13,518 nucleotides of DNA, from the NCBI GenBank assembly GCA_020846515.1, contig JADLDX010000195.1:1-13518 (forward strand). The letters are read 5' to 3'. The translations under genes were made by a program, and so were the position numbers. Of the stretch, positions 12,001 to 13,518 are shown one piece after another (position 1 is the first letter of the stretch; the number at the start of each line of letters is the position of its first letter). The stretch comes from Pirellulaceae bacterium (GTDB taxonomy: Bacteria; Planctomycetota; Planctomycetia; Pirellulales; Pirellulaceae). The notes below the pieces were generated by a model that searched no databases, was not told the DNA's origin, and saw nothing but the letters and a program-made list of their open reading frames with translations.

Positions 12001-13518
12001 CGGTTCCTGCCACTGGGCATCGCAGCTGACACGTCTGCGCGAGCCCACTATACCTTTGATGGCAACAATGCGCTTGATATCAGCGGTAAGAACAATCACG
12101 GCACCTTGCAGGCCAGCGCGCTGACCGTAGCGGATAACTTCGTATTCAATCGAGCCTTGTCCCTGAACGGCACGTCCGATTTTGTCTCAGTGAACTCGCC
12201 GTCCGTACCGATTGGCAACGCCCCTTATACCGTGGCGGCTTGGATCAAGCCGGACACGATGCACAATGGTGGTATCATTGGTTGGGGCAACTATGGTGCG
12301 ACCAATCAGGTCACGGCGCTGCGTCTGAGCAGTACGGGTCTCGGTCATGGCTGGGGCAACAATGACCTGGTCTCGATACAAAATCTAGCGGGCACATGGA
12401 ACCACGTGGCGGCCACGTTTGATGGCACAACGCGAAGAATCTTTGTCAATGGCGTTCAAGTTGCGTCCGACGTGCCCGCGGCGGGTGTGCATGCTGTGCC
12501 CAACAGCAACAACTTTGCCATCGGTCGCACGGCGGCCACCGAGTTTTTTGATGGATTGATCGATGATGTGCGCGTTTTCAGCGTAGCCCGCACGCCAGCC
12601 ACCATCGCGGCCATATTCAACACCGGCCGTCTTGGCTTGACTGGCTCCAGCCAATTCCCGGCGTACGGATATGAACTGGGCGACTTCGAGCAACAAGCAA
12701 CCATAGCGGCCCTGCGCGTTGATGGTGGGACCGGCAACGATGCCCTGTTTGGTGGGCCATTGGCCGACATCTTGGATGGCGCTGAGGGCAATGATTGGCT
12801 GGTGGGCGGCCCCGGTGACGATGAGCTCAATGGTGGCGGAGGAGCCGACACGTTGTTTGGCAATCTGCCTGCCGACGGCTCGACATCCTTGTTCGCGCCT
12901 GCCTCGTTTGGCACACCAGCTGGCTTCCCAACTAGCGCCTTACCCGAAGTGTTCCTGCCTGAATTGGCCGCACCGTTTACCGATGTTGTCGACACACCGC
13001 GAACCGGCTTTGATGTCAGTTTGCCGACACCGGTCGTGTATTATTCCTTCGACAATGCGACCAACCTAGGCCAGGATTTATCGGGGAACAACAACAATGC
13101 CACGCTAACTCCTGGCATAGTTTCGGCAGCGTCAGGCAAGCGAGGAGCGGCAGCCCAGTTCACCGGTGTCAACGACGTGCTGTTGCTGAGTTCCCAAGGG
13201 ATCGACTTGGGCCCCTCCTGGACCGCCAGTGCCTGGTTCCGGGGCTTGATCGATACTAGCGCGGCGAACACTCTGTTCAAGACATTTGGGGTCGAAGAGT
13301 TCATTCACATCCCCTCAGGAACGAACAACGTTGGCGTCATCAACCAAAATGGCGTGCCTCTGAACAGCGGCTTAGAATTAATTCCTTCGCTGCTGGGCAA
13401 CTCGTGGAATCAAATCACGATTGTCGGATTCAGTTTTGGGTTGGAGATCTATCTGAACGGCGTTCTCGTCGCGACCAGTGTTTACAACGGCTCGAAGATT
13501 CGATCGATCGGCAACTTG
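1..13518 (+). CDS. Giant RTX/LamG repeat protein (hemolysin-type Ca-binding), internal part, open at both ends
   Basis: Frame 1 is open across all 4,506 codons, about 450-460 kDa in the window alone, with no start or stop codon reached. I translated it end to end and saw no stop and no frame change. The protein has a beta-rich repeat half (residues 1-1877), a globular bridge (1878-2182), several blocks of GGxGxDxLx RTX nonapeptides (2171-4290), a PPC-like sandwich (about 3681-3796) and two LamG-like domains (4013-4206 and 4344 to the edge). RTX repeats in known families bind Ca2+ in a parallel beta-roll and are mostly secreted by type I systems; LamG and PPC domains are common in adhesins and extracellular enzymes. 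Only four cysteines occur, which fits an extracellular protein. An adhesion, matrix or cell-surface role is inferred. No catalytic domain, signal peptide or transmembrane segment is seen. Operon context is unknown because no neighbouring gene is in view. The family is confident; the precise function is not. Confidence 0.96.
151..414 (+). repeat. FliD/flagellin 'IN'-like unit 1
   Basis: Residues 51-138 follow a beta / helix / beta pattern: strands around DLTFDLDIDG and ISVTITAAS, a helix around DMIGSINRALNNA, then strands around VLIGNRVRLVNID, ending near ELLGF. The order (short strands, helix of the 'lgdvi..In.al' type, then 'v.A.v.g.rl.l.d' strands and a closing LGF/LGI) resembles the flagellin hook IN motif in FliD-like proteins. 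Two more units with the same order follow at bases 946-1503. The likeness is by eye and distant, so the family name is tentative. Confidence 0.4.
649..822 (+). repeat. Amphipathic beta module A, copy 1
   Basis: Residues 217-274 carry alternating hydrophobic strands (VTFNVAMG, KSVELNFD, GSVDATITANAGVEFTVGL). The pattern recurs at residues 968-1022 and 1361-1420: a first strand, a charged turn, a strand of the V-[DE]-[FL]-[DN]-[FL]-D type, then a Gly-led pair of long strands ending in a G-F/V-G core. This is one of three dispersed copies that mark the larger internal repeat. No named domain was recognised. The preceding residues 181-213 hold a predicted helix (NTIQDLVHVLNGLIQQQF) and a strand. 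Confidence 0.5.
946..1233 (+). repeat. FliD/flagellin 'IN'-like unit 2 (possible nested insertion)
   Basis: Residues 316-411 repeat the unit 1 plan: strands (SSLTLALAVS, NVSVTIPAA), a helix (SLTDLARDLSDALRAV), strands around LEVQAFDGRLLIVANA, and a closing FLGF. It sits between a segment reading SLNTLDKGRGVQVK (residues 285-298) and unit 3. In FliD-like IN motifs, an 'L..L..G.GV' start is normally followed directly by the part represented by unit 3. Unit 2 therefore looks inserted into, or duplicated within, another unit. This is inference from pattern only. Confidence 0.4.
1261..1503 (+). repeat. FliD/flagellin 'IN'-like unit 3 (best match)
   Basis: Residues 421-501 are the clearest of the three units: LSILLRNGTTFTVDLDF (strands), QTLGDVKSRIEAAAG (helix with the 'TLGDV...I..A' signature), LEVTFVGDAIQLRDKTT (strands), then KFKVTAAGDENG and a closing SILGI. 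The order and key residues match the IN motif of flagellar hook-associated FliD and flagellins as I know it. In those proteins the motif is a structural beta/alpha unit outside the polymer core. Its presence here suggests a structural, surface-exposed role, not flagellar function. Confidence 0.5.
1621..1980 (+). repeat. Beta module B with Ca-loop-like segment, cycle 1
   Basis: Residues 541-660 carry strands (VSIEADDISL, LGILDLGIVDG, LNFSINASLTL) followed by an Asp/Asn-rich loop (residues 589-610: D589, N591, D594, D598, D602, then KLRLSDF). Cycles 2, 3 and 4 show the same order near residues 1042-1167, 1435-1542 and 1980-2024, ending in a strand like LRLSDF, LTFSEI or LYLDEL. In this copy the strand before the loop runs straight into it, with no insertion, so it may represent the basic form. 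Ca2+ binding by the loop is inferred from its acidic spacing. Confidence 0.45.
2023..2346 (+). other. Helical segment C, copy 1 (short coiled-coil potential)
   Basis: Residues 675-782 change from beta to predicted helix: VADLVGVIQRVVELLKS, NEILDVVGSLADAAAELL, then LIDAKILELEELLTRLGG and PEQIETVREQIAKIKSAA, with leucine/isoleucine spacing compatible with helical hairpins. A short strand (VFRLSLTQ) follows. Similar helical segments follow later B modules at residues 1224-1313 and 1617-1713. Role unknown; probably a spacer or interface within the repeating architecture. Confidence 0.5.
2434..2658 (+). other. 'GGPYTVTF' beta module, single copy
   Basis: Residues 812-886 hold a helix (SEVFDELTRLFG), a Val-rich strand, then GERGGPYTVTFNAALGDV, a Thr-rich stretch, and TSEVQQLTFVT. 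I know this kind of segment as a tandem module in very large bacterial secreted proteins: short helix, Gly-Gly-Pro-Tyr-Thr-Val-Thr-Phe strand, then an E-V-Q strand. Here only one copy is seen. Residues 887-967 continue with helix-forming stretches (LIAATTLLRNTLLG, LGKIIGDAIKDRLG) and lead into module A copy 2. Function unknown. Confidence 0.4.
2902..3066 (+). repeat. Amphipathic beta module A, copy 2
   Basis: Residues 968-1022 align by eye with copy 1 (217-274) and copy 3 (1361-1420): strand AVIRMDID, charged turn, strand RKVDFDLDLPDLG, then GGTVDFTVTADLNLDFGF. The VDFDLD core here and in copy 3 (EVDFDLGVD) is nearly identical. The copies are far apart and diverged, which points to old duplication of a larger block. 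Confidence 0.55.
3220..3408 (+). repeat. Beta-hairpin module D, copy 1
   Basis: Residues 1074-1136 show the order strand (LVVVTRNGVVL), strand (VDYIVETT), R-L-R-F-R-T-A strand, then a G-T strand ending in EYAT. A second copy at residues 1742-1806 has VFRNGVEL, AYKLVRF, KIVFTAA and TASYTTT at matching positions. Shared residues include R-N-G-V, a Tyr at the start of the second strand, F-x-x-A and G-T. This copy appears to split beta module B of cycle 2, whose continuation resumes at residues 1141-1167 (ASISILVDPDLVPAD to ISFAQVF). Confidence 0.5.
3670..3939 (+). other. Helical segment C, copy 2
   Basis: Residues 1224-1313 are predicted helical: VKDFINSLTDLRG, LQQLVSGARALVSVIETSV, KLKRMIDELESLLNRV and SVDALKFQIQSSIFNSLG. 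The segment follows the cycle 2 beta region, as segment 1 follows cycle 1, and precedes an Asp-containing stretch (1327-1349) leading to module A copy 3. Coiled-coil potential is modest. No named domain was recognised. Confidence 0.5.
4081..4260 (+). repeat. Amphipathic beta module A, copy 3
   Basis: Residues 1361-1420: strand DLEFAINLTIGG, strand LEVDFDLGVD, then SGGVQIDWSYNFNFGFGI and an aromatic run (GFFF). This is the most aromatic copy. The alternating pattern looks like an extended sheet or solenoid face, not a membrane barrel, because it has too few strands and lies inside a soluble repeat protein. Confidence 0.55.
4303..4800 (+). repeat. Beta module B, cycle 3, with inserted EF-hand-like loops
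   Basis: Residues 1435-1600. Strands (GLAVDLRLKPG, GKLFFLDVSAT) are followed by an acidic insert of about 60 residues containing three EF-hand/dockerin-like loops: D1472-F-N1474-R-D1476-G, D1500-Y-N1502-R-D1504-G and D1515-I-D1517-G-N1519-G-R-L. The module resumes with GNIFIDIANPDNDP and LTFSEI, then strands to LTLDWAIG. The insert lies where cycle 1 has none and cycle 2 has the hairpin module. The Dx[DN]x[DN]G spacing is what Ca2+-binding EF-hand loops use; flanking helices are not obvious, so 'EF-hand-like loop' is the safe name. Confidence 0.6.
4849..5139 (+). other. Helical segment C, copy 3
   Basis: Residues 1617-1713: helices around FITTVIRPVFDGYKTYVG, LRPLIDFLASPV and SIAIARQAQKVVGLLQEAFKFIDSL. 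The segment follows module B as in the earlier cycles, and is followed by a strand (NIIINFGTFYVTG) and hairpin module D copy 2. Its role is unknown. Confidence 0.45.
5224..5418 (+). repeat. Beta-hairpin module D, copy 2
   Basis: Residues 1742-1806. See copy 1 at residues 1074-1136. The shared skeleton is V-x-R-N-G-V, a Tyr-led second strand, a basic-hydrophobic third strand (RSKIVFTAA) and a G-T strand (TGTITASYTTT). Here it lies after helical segment C3, whereas copy 1 lies before C2, so the module seems to have moved independently of the larger cycle. Confidence 0.5.
5419..5631 (+). other. Thr/Asn-rich low-complexity linker
   Basis: Residues 1807-1877 are rich in Thr, Asn, Ser and Gly, with almost no aromatic residues and a basic patch (GRSKSMLSRL ... 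DARGKGG). No strand or helix pattern is clear. It separates the repeat-rich half from the globular bridge and is probably flexible. The frame stays open and in phase through it, so it is not a frameshift scar. Confidence 0.55.
5632..6288 (+). other. Globular bridge module with EF-hand-like loop and Cys pair
   Basis: Residues 1878-2096. A Pro-rich strand region (GPIPIPPVPLFATFN, residues 1919-1933) leads to ADFSIGFDTRGI and DGFYFGDL, then FGLSLEASVGAAIDL and a full 12-residue EF-hand-type loop with D2013, D2015, D2017, G2018, L2020 and E2024. C2045 (GICVFD) and C2085 (HSCAAPG) flank a stretch of strands and could form a disulphide. The order (beta, Gly-containing strand, acidic loop, LxLxEL) resembles module B, so this may be a diverged fourth cycle. 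I recall similar P-P-V-P-L-F modules in giant planctomycete proteins but know no family name. Confidence 0.5.
6289..6546 (+). other. Beta segment leading into the RTX region
   Basis: Residues 2097-2182 contain strands (GTLLLYAGDYA, EFTVTQTVDAG, INVTFNYLNRDG, TRIFKGVQRIFFSGG) and end in the first RTX-like repeat, GGNGNDKITID. In RTX proteins such a capping beta segment often sits directly in front of the roll. Here it joins the Cys-containing bridge to the first repeat block without a linker. Confidence 0.5.
6511..6690 (+). repeat. RTX Ca-binding nonapeptide block 1
   Basis: Residues 2171-2230 hold GGNGNDKIT, a gap, then four consecutive nonapeptides: GGEGNDILV, GGSGADVLV, GGDGNDVLT and GGLGNDRYV (residues 2192-2227). 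This is the hemolysin-type repeat GGxGxDxUx, whose Gly-Asp turns bind Ca2+ in a parallel beta-roll. The 27-base period is visible in the DNA. The tract ends with a Y-V-F strand, a usual end for an RTX roll. Confidence 0.93.
6691..7758 (+). repeat. Interrupted-RTX module repeated about four times
   Basis: Residues 2231-2586. A pattern of about 100 residues recurs: W-x-[LI]-T near the start (VWTLTGVD at 2311, TWNITNPN at 2414), a F..[VF]EN/IE strand, a single GG..xxD turn (VENLVGGNQDDRFVF, FENLTGGDSNDNFVV, IESAISGSGDDTFIM, IEDIVGGTASDTLTG), then an S-G-x-[IL]-x-G strand and a D-x-LD-[YL]-S strand. Each unit has one or two RTX-like turns separated by ordinary beta sequence, so this is a diluted beta-helix, not a continuous roll. 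No family name is known to me. Confidence 0.6.
7741..7830 (+). repeat. RTX nonapeptides before the 56-residue repeat
   Basis: Residues 2581-2610 read through TLTGNDLDNRIFG, MDGDDTIVG and RNGNDLLVG. These are three nonapeptide-like turns, some lacking the leading Gly-Gly, and they run directly into the higher-order tandem array. Confidence 0.85.
7831..8508 (+). repeat. Four tandem 56/57-residue higher-order RTX repeats
   Basis: Units start with Gly-Asp at residues 2611, 2667, 2723 and 2780, so they are 56, 56, 57 and 57 residues (168-171 bases) and end at 2836. Each begins G-D, then a variable stretch of about 20 residues containing a Thr/Ser-rich turn, then three or four RTX-like nonapeptides (for example GNDTITLGTGNDVAIAG, GAGNDTVLAG), closing with G-[NGR]-N-[FV]-V just before the next G-D. 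The period holds although the residues have diverged strongly. A 15-base exact repeat at 8278-8292 and 8305-8319, 27 bases apart, shows more recent local duplication. Likely a Ca2+-bound roll with regularly spaced beta-hairpin bulges. Confidence 0.8.
8509..8634 (+). repeat. RTX nonapeptide block 2
   Basis: Residues 2837-2878 are continuous nonapeptides: GGAGIDLLS, GQAGNDFLV, GMLGDDVLD, GGADNDVMF. The block continues the roll from the 56-residue array and stops at GGLPVG, where a Pro-containing linker starts. Confidence 0.92.
8635..8796 (+). other. Non-RTX linker inside the roll
   Basis: Residues 2879-2932: charged start (RREDYEL), Pro/Val/Tyr-rich middle (LPPDFVTVEALYPSGYVP), then VRVTPAIFGGLSIDGVTQDG before the roll restarts. 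A comparable break, F-G-N-L-P followed by a Pro-rich stretch, occurs at residues 4288-4343 before the second LamG domain, so RTX blocks here seem to end in a standard way. No domain is recognised. Confidence 0.5.
8797..9510 (+). repeat. RTX nonapeptide block 3 (long, with short interruptions)
   Basis: Residues 2933-3170 contain the densest RTX stretch: LLGGTGIDVLLGG, LTGGDGPDYLDGGAGNEII, GGIGDDVVRGGAGDDIVNG, IYGDDGDDILKAG, then after short breaks LFGGQGRDSLYAY, LFGGDDGDFLYG, DAGDGNDYVAGD, IFGGGGEDQLYGGGGDDII and WGGSGTDFIDG. The interruptions at about residues 3037-3050 and 3088-3117 are loops within the roll (VILPAGVTNVVTRADTHGG in the second). The block ends with SGIDLFQLR, a typical end-cap strand. 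Confidence 0.92.
9511..9903 (+). other. Globular non-RTX module between RTX blocks 3 and 4
   Basis: Residues 3171-3301. Acidic stretch (GHFGNFTVGDIADDNATDVL), strands (LMISGTTSADTILIG, ASVLYKVG, IPVTMLNASGEFLIEQFRIAG), then DTLGFYSLQAID, a Pro/Ser stretch and SLTRRSRDFVGVIDG running into the next roll. Hydrophobic strands and a conserved-looking EQFRIAGL core suggest a folded beta domain. I recall similar segments in other giant RTX proteins but no family name. Function unknown. Confidence 0.45.
9904..10131 (+). repeat. RTX nonapeptide block 4
   Basis: Residues 3302-3377: GNSGNDTLLGSDGRDQMDGG, LGSDSLYGFSGDDRLWGDQG, a short insert with D-A-D-Q, then LFAGGGNDDLIGGLGTNNLYA. The roll ends at C3374, the first of a close cysteine pair. 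Confidence 0.92.
10132..10284 (+). other. Insert with C-x6-C pair and EF-hand/dockerin-like loop
   Basis: Residues 3378-3428. C3374 and C3381 (C-x6-C around DPTTC) lie at its start and could form a small disulphide loop. Then a Ca-loop motif, D3400-L-N3402-D-N3404-G-I-L-D-L-D-D3411, matches the 12-position EF-hand or dockerin loop, with acidic or Asn ligands at positions 1, 3, 5 and 12 and Gly at 6. It lacks the second loop of a full dockerin, so cohesin binding is not implied. The roll restarts at residue 3432. Confidence 0.55.
10285..10380 (+). repeat. RTX nonapeptide block 5 (short)
   Basis: Residues 3429-3460: MLGGERADNLFGG, VVDFMYGNGGQDTMF. About three turns, less perfect than in other blocks (Val or Gln replacing consensus residues), closing with an aromatic/Met strand before a non-RTX domain. 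Confidence 0.85.
10381..10806 (+). other. Unnamed globular module ('VWYVGGTNAADEI')
   Basis: Residues 3461-3602. A charged helix-like start (LDEGLAGDDWKRYARESD), strands VWYVGGTNAADEIRVDFV and GLLTDHHLITRL, an Asn-rich turn (TNNNGNFSF), strand AAQVRLDFNATD, then VWDADTLKFRVDQLL and a helical part (VASRAQELSRIG, VERVNAELLARIIP). It is richer in Trp, His and basic residues than its surroundings. It resembles a binding domain more than roll scaffold. I recall similar segments in other giant planctomycete proteins; no Pfam name is known to me. Confidence 0.45.
10807..10926 (+). repeat. Two short RTX-like turns before the PPC-like domain
   Basis: Residues 3603-3642: LIDALEGNDQITVG and WIDAGAGDDVVEIRTG. 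Each has the G-x-[GD]-[ND]-D turn of RTX repeats inside a D-A-G/L-E-G strand context, a form often seen in extended single-sheet rolls. Confidence 0.8.
10927..11430 (+). other. PPC-like beta-sandwich domain with preceding linker
   Basis: Residues 3643-3810. A linker (INRNNGVQGRNDLPDQAF) leads to FNGLSMDSPNDVDWYRFTL (W3707), ARIDLASGSSIDALAMEIFVEG, a Gly/Thr stretch, GLNANQVYLLKVTTP and YGLRLNLLG. The DVDWYRF strand, the 'D-L-x-x-x-x-x-D-x-x-L' segment and the closing Y-x-L-x-[LV] strand match the bacterial pre-peptidase C-terminal (PPC) family, which occurs in secreted proteases and adhesins. No protease domain is in view, so here it is a binding or stability module. The match is by eye. Confidence 0.6.
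11449..11760 (+). repeat. RTX nonapeptide block 6
   Basis: Residues 3817-3920: LGNTGDDILRGGAGEDWIFGN, AGNDVLIGGQ, LMFGGSGDDTFQLI, a break of about 30 residues rich in Pro/Thr (ALPLLGSEPNTDFDPTT), then LFGGAGNDRVLYLGGD. Typical RTX with one interruption loop. It begins directly after the PPC-like domain and ends before a module with many Tyr and Gln residues. Confidence 0.9.
11761..12036 (+). other. Unnamed module before LamG 1 (Tyr/Gln-rich)
   Basis: Residues 3921-4012: strands YVAVQYDSQLHRYELTDLVW, a Thr-rich turn, LTVYQQQHVYYQTHDVE and SVVSLRAGDDVFRADAGFRF, the last with one RTX-like AGDD turn. The concentration of Tyr, Gln and His contrasts with the Gly/Asp-rich roll, which suggests a folded or ligand-facing surface. 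The family is not recognised. Confidence 0.4.
12037..12618 (+). other. LamG/concanavalin-A-like jelly-roll domain 1
   Basis: Residues 4013-4206, a usual length for the family. Landmarks in order: HYTFDGNNALDISGKNNHGT (start with 'DxSG.nnhGt'), ALSLNGTSDFVSV, YTVAAWIKPDT (W4081), GTWNHVAATFDGTTRRIFVNG (W4133), N4150-G-V, NFAIGR, and FDGLIDDVRVFSVARTPA near the end. These are the signature features of LamG / Laminin_G_3 domains, which bind carbohydrates or proteins, often Ca2+-dependently. It sits between roll segments. RTX repeats resume at residue 4239, so it appears inserted in the stalk. Family call high, ligand unknown. Confidence 0.9.
12619..12870 (+). repeat. RTX nonapeptide block 7
   Basis: Residues 4207-4290. 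A short linker (TGSSQFPAYGYELGDFEQQA) precedes the repeats LRVDGGTGNDALFGG, LADILDGAEGNDWLVGG, PGDDELNGGGGADTLFGN. About five nonapeptides lie in register. The block ends in F-G-N-L-P, the same kind of stop as block 2 (FGGLP). Confidence 0.92.
12871..13029 (+). other. Pro-rich linker before LamG 2
   Basis: Residues 4291-4343: rich in Pro, Ala, Phe, Ser and Thr (FAPASFGTPAGFPTSALPEV, ELAAPFTDVVDTPRTGF), with no strand or helix pattern beyond short stretches. It parallels the linker at residues 2879-2932 in position (after an RTX block) and composition. Likely flexible. Confidence 0.55.
13030..13518 (+). other. LamG/concanavalin-A-like domain 2 (cut by the window end)
   Basis: Residues 4344-4506. 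Start VVYYSFDNATNLGQDLSGNN (the 'YxFD....DxSGN' signature), AAQFTGVNDVLLL, WTASAWFRGL (W4406, W4412), SWNQITIVGF (W4473), LEIYLNGVLVATS (N4486-G-V) and IRSIGNL at the edge. The closing 'DDVRIY' strand expected about 5-15 residues later is outside the window. It is diverged from LamG 1 at most positions, so the pair is not a recent duplication. The family's usual length puts the domain end just past the edge. Confidence 0.85.

Noticed and set aside
12456..12995. Antisense open frame of 179 codons
   Set aside because: It overlaps LamG 1 and RTX block 7, which are well supported in the sense frame.
1..13518. Internal promoters, terminators, tRNA or other RNA genes, insertion sequences
   Set aside because: None seen on either strand. 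The sequence is coding throughout, with no AT-rich gap, inverted-repeat ends or transposase.

Overview
The whole 13,518-base window lies inside one giant protein-coding gene on the + strand. Frame 1 reads through all 4,506 codons without a stop, and the protein runs off both edges, so neither the start codon, nor the stop codon, nor any intergenic DNA is visible. Residue numbers below count the first codon of the window as residue 1. The product is a multi-domain, acidic, Gly/Asp/Asn/Thr-rich and almost cysteine-free protein of the secreted or surface RTX-adhesin type. Every other open frame on either strand is a shadow of this gene.

Layout. Residues 1-1877 (bases 1-5631) are beta-rich and built from diverged internal repeats: units resembling the flagellin/FliD hook 'IN' motif, an amphipathic beta-strand module seen three times, a beta module with a Ca-loop-like segment, helical segments, and a beta-hairpin module seen twice. 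These form about three cycles plus a divergent fourth. Residues 1878-2182 (bases 5632-6546) hold a separate globular module with a textbook EF-hand-like loop and two of the protein's four cysteines. Residues 2171-4290 (bases 6511-12870) are RTX-type Ca-binding nonapeptide repeats (GGxGxDxLx) in several blocks. They include a four-copy 56/57-residue higher-order repeat (bases 7831-8508) and are broken up by non-RTX modules: a Trp-containing repeat region, two unnamed globular modules, a PPC-like beta-sandwich and a LamG/concanavalin-like domain. A Pro-rich linker and a second LamG-like domain, cut by the window edge, finish the window.

Organism. Mid-50s GC content (judged by eye), the enormous gene, and the mix of RTX repeats, LamG, PPC-like and unnamed repeat modules suggest a marine or aquatic bacterium, most likely a planctomycete (Pirellulaceae/Rhodopirellula-like), where such giant secreted proteins are common. 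This is inference from style, not a database match.

How the parts fit together. RTX rolls normally fold when they bind Ca2+ outside the cell. The EF-hand-like loops would respond to the same ion, and LamG/PPC-like domains are typical of carbohydrate or matrix contact. The simplest reading is a long Ca2+-stiffened extracellular stalk or matrix protein with adhesive modules inserted along it. No enzyme domain, signal peptide, membrane segment or secretion signal is visible, but both ends of the protein lie outside the window.
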